Of a stretch of DNA of 64,000 bases, positions 44,392 through 53,819 are shown piece by piece (within the stretch, counting starts at the first letter, position 1; each line of letters begins with the position of its first letter). The notes beneath the pieces were generated by a model. It was not told the DNA's origin, did not search any database, and saw only the letters and a program-made list of their open reading frames with translations. Position numbers and translations under genes: made by a program. Where the stretch lies: positions 1 to 64,000 of the forward strand of contig CAZCGA010000023.1 in the NCBI GenBank assembly GCA_964498075.1. Reading direction: 5' to 3'. The DNA is from CAZCGA01 sp964498075. GTDB taxonomy: Bacteria > Desulfobacterota > Binatia > HRBIN30.

Positions 44392-45684
44392 ATGACTTCG
44401 GCGATCGATCCCCAGCTCGGAGACGTCGTGCAATCGGGCGACACCGATGTGTTCGGTCCGCGGCGCATCGGCAGGTCCCTCTACCCGATGCGGATCATCT
44501 CCATCGGAGCGTGCATCGTCATGGCGGCTCTCTACGTCAGCCGCTTTGGGTCCTATCACTGGTACTACCTGTTTCCGCTCCTGCTCGCGCTCACGTACCC
44601 GCACGTCTCGCATGTCATCTATGTGCGATCGCGGTCCAGGAACGTGGAGCTGGGCACGCTTTTCGTCGATGCCTTCCTTCTCGCCTCGACGGTCTACATC
44701 ACCGGGTTCTCTCTGCTCCCTGCTCTCACCCTGACTGCCATCGCCCTCGCCAATGGCATGGCCCTCAACGGCCTGCCACACATGGCCTTGTGCGCGCTCT
44801 TTTTTGGTGCGGGAATGGCGGTCCCCATGCCCCTGTACGGACTCAATTTTCAGCCGCGAGACGTCGTCGAGATCAATCTGACCTGTGCTGTGTTTCTCTT
44901 CGTGTACTTCAACATCTTCGCGTATATCGCTTACACGAGAACGATTCTTCTCCAGGGCTCGCGACGAGAGCTGAAGCAGCAAAAGATCACGATCGAGATC
45001 GAGAAGAAGCGATCTGACAATCTGCTGTTGAGTCTCTTTCCCGCCGAAGTCGCCAAGAAGTTCGACGCCGGCGGGATGGTGGAGCCGCGATGGTATGACA
45101 GCGTGTCGATCCTTGCGGTCGAGTTGGAGAATTTCGCGAAGGCGATGCGGACGCTTCCGCCCGCAGAGCTTCTGGCCGAGCTCAATCATTGCTTCAAGGC
45201 CTTTGACGCGATCACGACCAGGCATCGCCTAGAGAGCCTGCGCACACTGGGTGACAGTTATCTCGCCGTCGGCGGTCTCCCAGTCGCCAACGATACTCAC
45301 CCGATCGACGCTGTCCGTGCCGCGGTGGAGATCCGGGACTTCATGGAACAGCTGAAGACCGCGCGGCGGGCGCACGGCGGGCTGTTCTTGGAGGCGAAGA
45401 TCGCGGTCCATACCGGCCGGGTGCTCGCCGGCGTCGTCGAAGCCAGGAAGTTCTCCTACGATGTCTGGGGAGACACGGTGGATAACGCGCTTCGGGTGCG
45501 ACGTCAGGTCGGCGCCGGTGAGGTAGGAATATCCGGCGATACGTATCAGCGCGTGCGCGATCAGTTTGCCGGCACGCCCGCCGGAACGGTGGGCGGCAAA
45601 GACGGCGGTGAGATCCCCGTGTACACCATTGACCGCAGCGGCCCGACCGATGGCCGCGTGCTCATGCCGTCTCACGTGGGCTAA
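44392..45684 (+). CDS. MASE2-domain class III adenylate/guanylate cyclase
   Basis: This 430-residue protein has an N-terminal MASE2 membrane sensor (residues 31-185, about six helices; PMRIISIGACIV and LLALTYPHVSHVIY), a dimerising linker NLLLSLFPAEVAKKF, and a class III cyclase domain (236-400). The second metal Asp is present (TLGDSYLAVGG, Asp288), as are YDVWGDTV (Asp357) and Arg368. The first metal position is Glu244 rather than Asp, the usual Asn of the transition state is Asp364, and Arg284 occupies the position of the adenine-selecting Lys. It may therefore have altered specificity or weak activity. Its product could feed the GAF-ATPase upstream and the cNMP-binding patatin nine bases downstream. 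Confidence 0.87.
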   Translation: MTSAIDPQLGDVVQSGDTDVFGPRRIGRSLYPMRIISIGACIVMAALYVSRFGSYHWYYLFPLLLALTYPHVSHVIYVRSRSRNVELGTLFVDAFLLASTVYITGFSLLPALTLTAIALANGMALNGLPHMALCALFFGAGMAVPMPLYGLNFQPRDVVEINLTCAVFLFVYFNIFAYIAYTRTILLQGSRRELKQQKITIEIEKKRSDNLLLSLFPAEVAKKFDAGGMVEPRWYDSVSILAVELENFAKAMRTLPPAELLAELNHCFKAFDAITTRHRLESLRTLGDSYLAVGGLPVANDTHPIDAVRAAVEIRDFMEQLKTARRAHGGLFLEAKIAVHTGRVLAGVVEARKFSYDVWGDTVDNALRVRRQVGAGEVGISGDTYQRVRDQFAGTPAGTVGGKDGGEIPVYTIDRSGPTDGRVLMPSHVG

Positions 45685-45693
45685 CTCGACCTC

Positions 45694-47557
45694 ATGCCTC
45701 GCCGCCACACACATTCTCTAGCAGCCGCGCTTACCACGCTGTTCGGGCAACTCGACGAACCGGCGATCGCGGACCTCGTCGCCCGCATCGAGCTCATTCA
45801 AATATTCCGCGGGGAGATCCTGTACCGCCAAGGCGACCCGGGCACCAGCATGCACATTGTGCTGACGGGTCGCTTGCAAGTTCGCGTTCGCGACCAGGAA
45901 GGTACCGAGAAGATCGTTGCGTACCTCTCCCCGGGAGAGAGCGTCGGCGAGATGGCCCTGTTCACGGGAGCGAGCCGCGCCGCAACGATCGTTGCCATCC
46001 GCGACACCACCCTGGGACTCTTGACGCGAGAGACCTTCGATGCGGCCATGACGAGCCATCCGCAGGCGGTCTTCACACTTGCCCGCCTGATCATTGGTCG
46101 ACTGACCGAAACTCAGAGTCGCGGCGTCTCGCGCACGCCGTTGCGAAACATCGTACTCATCCCCATCGAGCGGACGATGAATTTGCAAGAATTCACTGGC
46201 CGACTGCAGCTCGCCCTGCTGAAGTTCGGGACCACCATCACCCTTGATTGGCCCACCGTCAACGCGATGCTCGCGGTCGAGCCGCAGTCGAACCCAGTGG
46301 CGCTGAGCATGCGACTGGGCAGTCTGCTCGATGATTGCGAGAAGACTCATGACTACGTCATCTGTCAGGCAGACCATGACCCAACGGAGTGGACACGGAA
46401 GTGCATCGGGTACGCCGACAAGATTCTGCTCGTCGGCGCGGCCGACGCCCCACCACAGGTGAGTGCGCTGGAGACCGAGATCCTCTACGGCCCGCGCATC
46501 GACGTGCTGACCGAGAAGGAGCTGGTGTTGGTGCATCGGGACGGAGCGCGCGCCCCGAGGGACACCAGCAAATGGCTCACCGGCCGGCAGGTCGACCGGC
46601 ACCACCACATACCGTGGCAGGGAAACGAGGGATTCAACCGGTTGGCCCGGCGCCTGTCCAATAATGCGGTAACGCTCGTGCTGGGTGGCGGCGGCGCCAG
46701 GGGATTTGCCCATATCGGTGCGATTCGCGCCATCCGGGAGGCCGGGATTCCCATCGATGCGGCCGGGGGGACGAGCTTTGGGGCACTCATTGCCGCCCTC
46801 GTGGCGCTCGGACGCAGTGATGAGCGCGTCCTCGAAGAGTCGAAGAGCGCGTTTACGGAAGGTCGGCCGATGGACGACTACACGCTCCCCGTGGTGTCGC
46901 TCGTGCGAGGGGATCGGTTGGCCGCGGTTCTGAAGAAGCACTACGGCGGTCTCGATATCGATGACCTGTGGATCCCGTTCTTTGCCGTGTCGAGTAATCT
47001 GTCGCTGAAATCGAATCGCCGTCCATACGAGCGGCGAGCTGTGGAAGGCGTTGCGCGCGAGCGTGTCGCTGCCAGGTATCTTCCCGCCGTTCATCGAGAA
47101 CGGTGAGCTGCTCATCGACGGTGGCCTGTTGAACAATCTGCCCGTCGACATCATGAAGGAGATGGTGGCGGGCAAAACCATCGCTGTCGACTTAGCGGTC
47201 GAGGAGGAATATCGGGTTGACCGAGAGGCGATGCCGTCGGCGTACGAGTTCCTGAGAGCGAAGTTCCTTCGCCACGAGCATGCATCACTCGACGTCCCAA
47301 CGCTGAATCGGGTGGTGATCAAGGCCACGACCCTGGGTAGCAGCCGCTTCGCCGAGCTGATGAAGTCTGGAGCAGATCTGTACCTCAATCCACCACTGCG
47401 GGACTTTGATCTGCTCGCTTGGGACCGCTTTCACGACATCGTCGAGCTGGGTTACCGATACACCAAGCAGAAGCTCAACGAGTGGTTGACCGACCATGGC
47501 GCGGTCGTCCAACGCGACGAAGTCTTCGATTCCCGCTTTCGCCGAGACCAGAGGTGA
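45694..47557 (+). pseudogene. cyclic-nucleotide-binding / patatin phospholipase (NTE-like), frameshifted
   Basis: The two frames 45694-47106 and 47051-47557 form one gene of about 620 codons. Residues 12-130 are a cNMP-binding domain with phosphate cassette GESVGEMALFTGASRAAT (Glu and Arg present). A middle region of about 180 residues follows, then the patatin domain with LGGGGARGF (oxyanion hole) and GGTSFGALI (nucleophile Ser361). After an extra C near 47019-47020 the frame is lost; removing it restores SNRVHTSGELWKALRASV and then SLPGIFPPF and IDGG with the catalytic Asp. NTE/RssA-like proteins hydrolyse lysophospholipids. The break separates Ser from Asp, so the gene is inactive unless it is a sequencing error. 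Confidence 0.85.
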
Positions 47558-48006
47558 TCAACGGCGCGTTCGGCAGGCGATCCGTCCCGAGGCGACGAAC
47601 CGGACCGAGGTGTATTGATGCGGTGACGTCCACGTGTTTCCGGTCCGGATTCCATCCTTGCTTGACACGGCGCGTATCCGTACGAGAAGGTCATCAGCAG
47701 CCATGCTCACTTGCGTCGATCGAGCTCAAGTTGTGGCGGCAACGCCCGGCCACGAGAGAGAAGCCAGGCGCATGACGGCCATGACGGATCAGGCACACCA
47801 TCCTTCGCTCCAGATTGGTGACCCGACGCGTGCTCTCACGCCACAGGCGCTCAAGGAGTCCCGCATACCGGGCTCCTCGATAAGCAAGTGCAAGACCGTC
47901 TTGAGCCCTCTTCTTCAACGGAATCACGCTACTCCGGAACCATACGTGGCACCGGCCTCTCCCAGGAGTCGCATCACTCGTGCGAATACGCTATCGATAA
48001 CGTCAT
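47558..48006. other. 449-base intergenic region before leuC, no gene seen
   Basis: No frame shows family motifs or a ribosome binding site. A TTGACA is present near 47663 but no good -10 follows at the usual distance. No leucine-rich leader peptide or T-box-like structure could be made out by eye. Confidence 0.5.
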
Positions 48007-49416
48007 ATGGGCAAGAGCTTGCTCGACAAGGTGTGGGAGGCGCACAGCGTGCGAGAGCTGCCGTCGGGGCAGACGCAGTTGTTCATTGGCCTGCATCTCG
48101 TCCATGAAGTTACCAGCCCGCAGGCCTTTCAGATGCTGCGCGAGCAGAGCCTGCCGGTACCATACCCCGATCGCACCTTCGCCACCGTCGACCACATCAT
48201 TCCCACCGATACGCGCCAGCGGCCATACCGCGACGCGCAGGCGGAAGGCATGATGAGCGCCATCGAGCGCAACTGCCGCGAGTTCGGCATCCGCTTTTTC
48301 GACGCTGGCAGCGGTCACCAGGGCATCGTGCACGTCCTCGGCCCGGAGCTGGGCCTGACGCAACCCGGGATGACCGTGGCGTGCGGCGACAGTCACACCA
48401 GCACGCACGGCGCGCTCGGCGCTGTCGCCGTCGGCATCGGGACGAGCCAGGTGCGCGACGTCCTCGCTAGCCAGTGTCTGGCGATCACGCGGCCGAAGGT
48501 CCGGCGCATCGAGGTCGAAGGCCGGCTCGGTCTGGGCGTGTATGCGAAGGACGTCATCCTGCACATCATCCGCCGCCTGGGCGTCAAAGGCGGCGTCGGC
48601 TTCGCCTACGAGTACGCCGGCGCGGTCATCGAGCGCATGACCATGGAAGAGCGCATGACCGTCTGCAACATGAGCATCGAGGGCGGCGCTCGGCTCGGCT
48701 ACGTCAATCCCGACGCGACGACCTTGGCGTACGTCCGCGGCCGGGAGTTCGCCCCGCCGGCGGAGCGCTTCGATGCGGCCGTGCAATGGTGGCAGGCGAT
48801 GGCGTCCGACGCCGATGCCTCGTACCACGATGTGGTGCGTCTGGACGGCGCCGACATTGCGCCCACGGTGACGTGGGGGATCAACCCGGGACAGGCCATC
48901 GGCGTCGACGAGCACGTGCCGCCGCCCGAATCGTTTGCGGCGGACGAACGCGGGGTCGCTGAAGACGCCTACGGGTACATGGACCTCAAGCCCGGCACGC
49001 CGATTCGGGGCACGCGCATCGACGTCGCCTTCATCGGATCGTGCACCAACGGCCGGCTCTCCGATCTGCGCGAAGCTGCGAAGGTCGCACGCCTGGGTCA
49101 CGTCGCCTCCCACGTCAAAGCGTTGGTGGTTCCCGGGTCGCAGGCCGTGGCGCGTGCCGCCGAGGCCGAAGGGTTGCACGAGATCTTCATCCAGGCGGGA
49201 TTCGAGTGGCGCTTGCCGGGCTGCTCGATGTGCCTGGCCATGAATCCCGACAAGCTGGAAGGACGGCAGATCTGCGCGTCATCGAGCAACCGCAATTTCA
49301 AAGGCCGCCAGGGCAGCCCGTCGGGGCGCACGCTGCTCATGAGCCCGGCCATGGTCGCGGCCGCAGCGATCCAGGGCGCCGTCGTCGACGTACGGGATCT
49401 CCTCGCAAAAACGTGA
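48007..49416 (+). CDS. leuC: 3-isopropylmalate dehydratase large subunit
   Basis: This 469-residue aconitase-superfamily protein has VCGDSHT-like ACGDSHTSTHGALGA, the [4Fe-4S] cysteines in IGSCTNGRLSDL and GCSMCLAMNPD, and the bacterial LeuC length. With LeuD it isomerises 2- to 3-isopropylmalate in leucine synthesis. LeuD follows 14 bases downstream, confirming the pair. No leuA or leuB lies in the window. Homoaconitase or citraconate hydratase activity is a less likely alternative given the bacterial LeuC-type motifs. Confidence 0.95.
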   Translation: MGKSLLDKVWEAHSVRELPSGQTQLFIGLHLVHEVTSPQAFQMLREQSLPVPYPDRTFATVDHIIPTDTRQRPYRDAQAEGMMSAIERNCREFGIRFFDAGSGHQGIVHVLGPELGLTQPGMTVACGDSHTSTHGALGAVAVGIGTSQVRDVLASQCLAITRPKVRRIEVEGRLGLGVYAKDVILHIIRRLGVKGGVGFAYEYAGAVIERMTMEERMTVCNMSIEGGARLGYVNPDATTLAYVRGREFAPPAERFDAAVQWWQAMASDADASYHDVVRLDGADIAPTVTWGINPGQAIGVDEHVPPPESFAADERGVAEDAYGYMDLKPGTPIRGTRIDVAFIGSCTNGRLSDLREAAKVARLGHVASHVKALVVPGSQAVARAAEAEGLHEIFIQAGFEWRLPGCSMCLAMNPDKLEGRQICASSSNRNFKGRQGSPSGRTLLMSPAMVAAAAIQGAVVDVRDLLAKT

Positions 49417-49430
49417 AGCCTGAGGAACCG

Positions 49431-50051
49431 ATGAGTGAGCTGATCACAATCACGCGCCTCGCCGGCCGGCCCATTCCGTTGCGCGGCAACGACATCGACA
49501 CCGACCGGGTCATCCCGGCCCGCTTCATGAAGGCGGTGACGTTCGACGGGCTCGGGCAGTACGCGTTCTACGACGTGCGTTTCGACGCCCAGGGACGGGC
49601 GACCGGGCACGTCATGGACGACCCGCGCTTTCAGGCCAAGGGTGCGCGCATCGCCATCGTCAACAAGAACTTCGGCTGCGGCTCGTCACGTGAGCATGCC
49701 CCCCAGGCCCTGCTGCGCTGGGGCATCAAGGCGCTCGTCGGCGAGTCGTTCGCCGACATCTTCTTCGGCAACTGCGTCGCGCTGGGGGTACCGTGCGTGA
49801 CCGCCGGCGAAGCCGATGTCCTCGCCCTGATGACTGCCGTCGAGGATGGCCCTGCACACGAGCTGGTCCTCGATCTCCAGGCACTCACGGCCACCTATCG
49901 CGGGAGGACCTATCCAGTCACGCTCCCAGCCGGCGTGCGCACACAGCTGCTCGACGGGACCTGGGACGCGACGCGTATTCTTCTGCAAGCCGAGGAGCAA
50001 GTCCGCCAAACGTCCGCGCGCTTGCCGTACACAAAAGGGTTCGCCCGTTGA
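49431..50051 (+). CDS. leuD: 3-isopropylmalate dehydratase small subunit
   Basis: This 206-residue swivel-domain partner of LeuC has LRGNDIDTDRVIPARFMK at the N-terminus, NFGCGSSREHAPQAL for substrate binding and FADIFFGNCVALGV. GAGGAA lies just before ATG at 49431, which excludes the frame read-through from inside leuC. The stop overlaps the TTG start of the VOC gene by four bases, suggesting a leuC-leuD-VOC operon. Confidence 0.95.
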   Translation: MSELITITRLAGRPIPLRGNDIDTDRVIPARFMKAVTFDGLGQYAFYDVRFDAQGRATGHVMDDPRFQAKGARIAIVNKNFGCGSSREHAPQALLRWGIKALVGESFADIFFGNCVALGVPCVTAGEADVLALMTAVEDGPAHELVLDLQALTATYRGRTYPVTLPAGVRTQLLDGTWDATRILLQAEEQVRQTSARLPYTKGFAR

Positions 50052-50461
50052 GCACCGCGCACCTGACCCACGTCGCGCTGTTCGTGCGCGACAGCGAGGG
50101 CACCATCGACTTCTACCGCCGCTTCGTCGGCCTGCATGTCGTGCACGACCGCGTCGATGGCGGCGTGCGCGTGGTGTGGCTGAGCGAGCAGACCGAGGAT
50201 CCCAACTTCGTCATCGTCGCCATCACCCTTCCGCCCGGCGAGGCCGGCGTACCGCCGCACATGGCACACTTCGGGTACGATCTGCCGTCGCGCGCCGCCG
50301 TCGATGCGGTCGCGGCGCGCGCTGAAGCCGAGGGCCTGCTGATGCAGGGTCCCGCCGACGCGGGCCCGATCGTCGGCTACTTCTGCATGCTCCAAGATCC
50401 CGACGGCAACCTCGTCGAGTTCTCACACGGGCAGCCGATCAACCCGAAGCACCTGACGTAG
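50048..50461 (+). CDS. VOC (glyoxalase/bleomycin resistance) family protein
   Basis: This 137-residue vicinal-oxygen-chelate fold protein has THVALFVRDSEGTIDFYRRF, HMAHFGYDL and LQDPDGNLVEFSHG, giving the metal-ligand positions His, His and Glu. It probably binds a divalent metal and handles a small electrophile or dioxygenase-type substrate, which is unknown. The start is a TTG overlapping the leuD stop (TTGA), consistent with coupled translation. Whether it is linked to leucine metabolism is unclear. Confidence 0.82.
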   Translation: MSTAHLTHVALFVRDSEGTIDFYRRFVGLHVVHDRVDGGVRVVWLSEQTEDPNFVIVAITLPPGEAGVPPHMAHFGYDLPSRAAVDAVAARAEAEGLLMQGPADAGPIVGYFCMLQDPDGNLVEFSHGQPINPKHLT

Positions 50462-50473
50462 ACGCCCCCGGGG

Positions 50474-52285
50474 TCACTGCGGCGCGGTGAGCAGCCGGCG
50501 CACCGACGCTTCGGTCGCCGGCGGCAAGCCGAGCTGCAAGGCGCGCTCGAAGTGCGCGCGCGCCGCCTGACCGTCGCCGAGCGTGGTGAAGGTCTGGCCG
50601 AGGGCGACGTAGGCGTCAGGGTCGTGCGGGTTGAGCTGGATGGACTGCTCGAACAGCTGGCGGGCGCGTTGCGCCTGCTCGCGCTGCCACGCCGCATCAT
50701 GTCCCGCCGCGTCCTCCTTGGCACGCGTAAGCGCGATCAACCCGAGGTTGAAGACGCATTCCGCCGCCTGCGGGTTCAACCCCAGCGCCTTGCGATAGTA
50801 GCGCTCCGCCTCGTCGAGCTTGCGCTCCGTCATCGCCAGGCTACCGAGGTTGTTATAGATGGTGAACTGCCCGCTCTGATCGTTGCGGCGCTGCAGCGCC
50901 AGCTGGAAGTACTCCGCAGCCTTGGCCGCATCGCCGAGCTGCTGGTACGCCGTCGCGAGACCCCGCATCGGCAACCCATCGGTGGTGTTCTTCGCCGCGG
51001 TGTCCGTCCACAGCGTGAGGTTGCTGCGCCAGACGGCGTTGCGCTGCACGCTGGTGGCGGTCCCGGCGCACAGCAGCAGCGCGACAACCGCCGTCACCAC
51101 GACGCGGCCGACACGCTGCATCATCCGGCTCGCCGTGTAGCCGACCAGCAGGCAGAAGCCGACGGACGGCAGGTAGAGATAACGCTCCGCTACCGGAGCG
51201 CCGGGAATCTTCACGACGATGGCCAGCGACGGCGCCAACGTCACCCCGATCCACAACAGCAGGAAGCTGACGCGCCGCTCGCCGCGCCGCCACGCGACGA
51301 CGCCGCCGCCGCACACGAGCGCGATCGCCGCACCGGCGAGCAGCAACGCCACGGGGCCGGACGGAAGGTCGGAGATGTAGGCACTCTGCCGGATCGGCAG
51401 GATCAACTTGCCGAGGTACACGCCGGCCGCACCGAGGAGCTTGGGGACGACGTCGACACCAAGGGCGGCGGCGCTGCCGAAGGTTGTGTCGAGGGCGGCA
51501 CGGCGCAGCGCAACGTAGACCACTGCCGCGACGACGAAGGGGACGTAGACCAGCAGGGGCGACGCCGGGGCGGACTCACGCGTCTGCCGCCGGCGGCGTT
51601 CCGCGCGACGCGCGGGAGGAACGACCGGCGCCGCGGTCTTCGCCAGCACCAGATCGGTCGCCGGAGCAAGGAGCAGCAACGCGGCTGCGGTTTCCTTCGC
51701 CAGCATGGCGATGAACACGAGGGCTGCCGCGACCGTAGCGCGACGCATCGGGCTCCAGCGCTCGTACCGGCAGGCGAGGATGCCCGCGAGCCCGAAACTT
51801 CCTGCCAAGACGTCGGAACGACCGGCACCCCAAGCCACCGACTCCGCATGAATCGGATGCACCGCAAACAGCGCCGCCCCGACGCCCGCCGCCACAACGG
51901 CCGACGCCGTGCCGGCAAACAGAACGAGGCCGAGTCGATACACCAAATAGGTCGTCACGACGTGGTACAGCACCACCGACGCATGAAAGACGAACGGGCT
52001 GGCACCGCCGATGGCGTGGTCGATCAGGTACGAGACGATGGTCAGCGGCCGGTAATAGTCGGGGCTGAACTGCGGAATGTTGCGCGGCAGGAAGATGAGG
52101 TCGCGCACGTTCTGAAACGCCAACAACTGCCGGTTGAGGACGATCGGGTCGTCCCACACCAGCCCGTTGGCGAGGGCGTTCGCCGATACCACGGCCGCGC
52201 CCAGCGCCACGGCCACGCCGAGGAGCAAGTGCGGAGTGCTGGGTGCTGAGTGCTGAGTCAAGACGACGGCTCCGCGCCACTCCAC
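50474..52285 (-). CDS. TMTC/DUF1736-like membrane glycosyltransferase with TPR repeats
   Basis: This 603-residue protein has about ten N-terminal hydrophobic helices (residues 20-400) with the loop motif LVWDDPIVL carrying the paired Asp of GT-C enzymes, HAESVAWGAGRSDVLAG and AERYLYLPSVGFCLL, all seen in TMTC-type O-mannosyltransferase-like proteins. From about residue 430 there are four TPR-like repeats (e.g. AERYYRKALGLNPQAAECVF). It is likely a membrane glycosyltransferase acting outside the cytoplasm; donor and acceptor are unknown. The annotated start is a GTG (52285). Codons 10-19 consist of heptamer tandem repeats, so a later start is possible. Confidence 0.75.
   Translation of the reverse strand: MEWRGAVVLTQHSAPSTPHLLLGVAVALGAAVVSANALANGLVWDDPIVLNRQLLAFQNVRDLIFLPRNIPQFSPDYYRPLTIVSYLIDHAIGGASPFVFHASVVLYHVVTTYLVYRLGLVLFAGTASAVVAAGVGAALFAVHPIHAESVAWGAGRSDVLAGSFGLAGILACRYERWSPMRRATVAAALVFIAMLAKETAAALLLLAPATDLVLAKTAAPVVPPARRAERRRRQTRESAPASPLLVYVPFVVAAVVYVALRRAALDTTFGSAAALGVDVVPKLLGAAGVYLGKLILPIRQSAYISDLPSGPVALLLAGAAIALVCGGGVVAWRRGERRVSFLLLWIGVTLAPSLAIVVKIPGAPVAERYLYLPSVGFCLLVGYTASRMMQRVGRVVVTAVVALLLCAGTATSVQRNAVWRSNLTLWTDTAAKNTTDGLPMRGLATAYQQLGDAAKAAEYFQLALQRRNDQSGQFTIYNNLGSLAMTERKLDEAERYYRKALGLNPQAAECVFNLGLIALTRAKEDAAGHDAAWQREQAQRARQLFEQSIQLNPHDPDAYVALGQTFTTLGDGQAARAHFERALQLGLPPATEASVRRLLTAPQ
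52231..52258. repeat. heptamer tandem repeat at 5' end of TMTC-like gene
   Basis: Four 7-base units are present: GCGGAGT, GCTGGGT, GCTGAGT, GCTGAGT. A related pair (GCTCAGG, ACTCAGG) lies at 52298-52311 over the end of the upstream M16 gene. Unit length seven means copy changes shift the reading frame. Confidence 0.65.
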
Positions 52286-52299
52286 CCAGGACGCAGCGC

Positions 52300-53652
52300 T
52301 CAGGACTCAGGAGTGCGGCCGCACGGGGTGCTGGCGTGGATCTTCGCCTGCGCCAGGTTGGAGACGACGATCAGTTTCAGCTGATCGGGATGCAGGTACT
52401 GCTGAGCGACCCGCTGCACGTCGTCCTTGGTCACGGCGTTGATGCCGCGGATGTAGGTGTCGGCATAGTCGGCCCCGAGGGTGAAGAACTCCACCTGGCT
52501 CAGAAACGCCGCGATCTTGCCGCTGCTGTCGAGGCGCAACGGGAAGCTGCCGGTGAGGTACAGCTTCGCATCGGTCAGCTCCTCGTCGGTCACCGGCTCT
52601 TTGCGGATGCGCTCCAGCTCGCTGCACGCCCGCTCGATCGCATCGGTCGCCGATTCGTTCTTCGTCTGCATGACGACCTGAAAGCTCCCCGGGGCCTTGT
52701 TGCTCGTAAAGAAGCTCGCCACGGAATACGCCAGCCCGGCGCGGGTGCGGATGTTGTCCAAGAGGCGCGATGAAAACCCGCCGCCGCCGAGGATGTAGTT
52801 CATGACCGAGAGCGCAAAGTAGTCGGAGTTGTCGCGCGCGATGCCGCGCTGACCGAGAATGATGTTGGCTTGCGAGATGGGCTTGTCGATCGTCAGCGTA
52901 TCGGCACGTGGCGACGCCACCGGCGGGTACTCAAACAGCGCGACGTTGCCGCGCTTCCAGTCTTGCAGAGCGGCCTGCATCCGACCGCCGATGTCCGCGG
53001 CGGAGACGTCACCGACGACGGTGATGATGGAGCGCTCCGGACGGTAGTACTGGCGGTAGAAGGACACCAGATCATTGCGCGTCAAGTTTCGCACCGACTC
53101 CGGGTTGCCGATGACCCGATGGCCGTACGGCTCGTCTTTGAACAGCGATCCAGTGAAGGCGCGCTCGGCGACCCGGTTGGGTTCGTCTTCGGCGGCGCGG
53201 ATCGCGGCGAGCGTCGCCTCGCGGCGGCGTGTGACTTCGGCCTCCGGGAAGCTCGGATGCAGCAGCACGTCGGTCAGCAGGTCCAAGCCGGTGTCGAGGT
53301 CCTTGCCCAGGACGGTCAAGCTGAGGCTGGCGTAGTCCATGTCCGCCGAGGTGTCGAACGACGCGCCGATGAAATCCGTGGCGTCGCTGATCTGGGTCGC
53401 CGTGCGTTTCGTGGTGCCCTCGGTCAACAGGTCGGCGGTCAAGCCCGCCAGTCCTTCCTTGCCGCGCGGATCGCGGCGCGAGCCGGCGTCCAGCAGCACC
53501 TGCACGACCACGAGGGGCACCGCGTGCTGCTCGGAGACGATGAGCACGGCGCCGTTCGGCAGGACGCTGCGCTCGGCCGGCGGGCTGGCGGCCACGGCGG
53601 GGCCGTGGAGCGCCAGCAGCAATCCGAGGGCAAGAACAGCGCGTCGTCTCAC
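52300..53652 (-). CDS. M16 peptidase-like protein, non-catalytic subunit
   Basis: This 450-residue secreted protein (signal VRRRAVLALGLLLALHGPAVA) has the M16 pitrilysin fold but no HxxEH zinc motif; the corresponding stretch reads GLAGLTADLLTEGT. It keeps the glycine-rich and C-terminal parts (LGGGGFSSRLLDNIRTRAGL and AYSV). In M16B proteases this partner pairs with the catalytic subunit encoded just upstream (53820-55205). The start is GTG at 53652, with GGAGAAGG 11 bases before it. The very long open frame further upstream lies inside hairpin repeats and the other gene and is not coding. Confidence 0.85.
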   Translation of the reverse strand: MRRRAVLALGLLLALHGPAVAASPPAERSVLPNGAVLIVSEQHAVPLVVVQVLLDAGSRRDPRGKEGLAGLTADLLTEGTTKRTATQISDATDFIGASFDTSADMDYASLSLTVLGKDLDTGLDLLTDVLLHPSFPEAEVTRRREATLAAIRAAEDEPNRVAERAFTGSLFKDEPYGHRVIGNPESVRNLTRNDLVSFYRQYYRPERSIITVVGDVSAADIGGRMQAALQDWKRGNVALFEYPPVASPRADTLTIDKPISQANIILGQRGIARDNSDYFALSVMNYILGGGGFSSRLLDNIRTRAGLAYSVASFFTSNKAPGSFQVVMQTKNESATDAIERACSELERIRKEPVTDEELTDAKLYLTGSFPLRLDSSGKIAAFLSQVEFFTLGADYADTYIRGINAVTKDDVQRVAQQYLHPDQLKLIVVSNLAQAKIHASTPCGRTPES

Positions 53653-53663
53653 CTGCCGCAGGC

Positions 53664-53787
53664 CTTCTCCCGAGCGGCGCTTCGAGACGCCGCCAAGAGA
53701 AGGCGGCTCCTCAGGGCAAGCGGACGGTTCGTTTGTCTTGAATGAAATGAACTCCTCTACCGCTCGTGCTGAGGCTCTCGAAGCACG
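53664..53787. repeat. hairpin-rich REP-like sequence between M16 genes
   Basis: The perfect stem GCCGCC/GGCGGC (53689-53694, 53702-53707) is flanked by GAG/CTC. A second stem CGTGCT/AGCACG lies at 53765-53787. The context TTCGAGACGCC and CTCAGGGCAAGCGGA resembles a repeat recalled from intergenic regions of other environmental genomes. It may act in mRNA stability between the two peptidase genes. Confidence 0.5.
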
Positions 53788-53819
53788 CAGAGTCAGGGTG
53801 GGGGGCGCGCTCAGGCGCA

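Noticed and set aside
47558..48006. Leucine attenuator or T-box before leuC
   Set aside because: No Leu-codon run, specifier loop or terminator/antiterminator pair could be found by eye.
47634..48107. 157-codon + strand frame before and into leuC
   Set aside because: No motifs, low coding quality and overlap with the well-supported leuC start.
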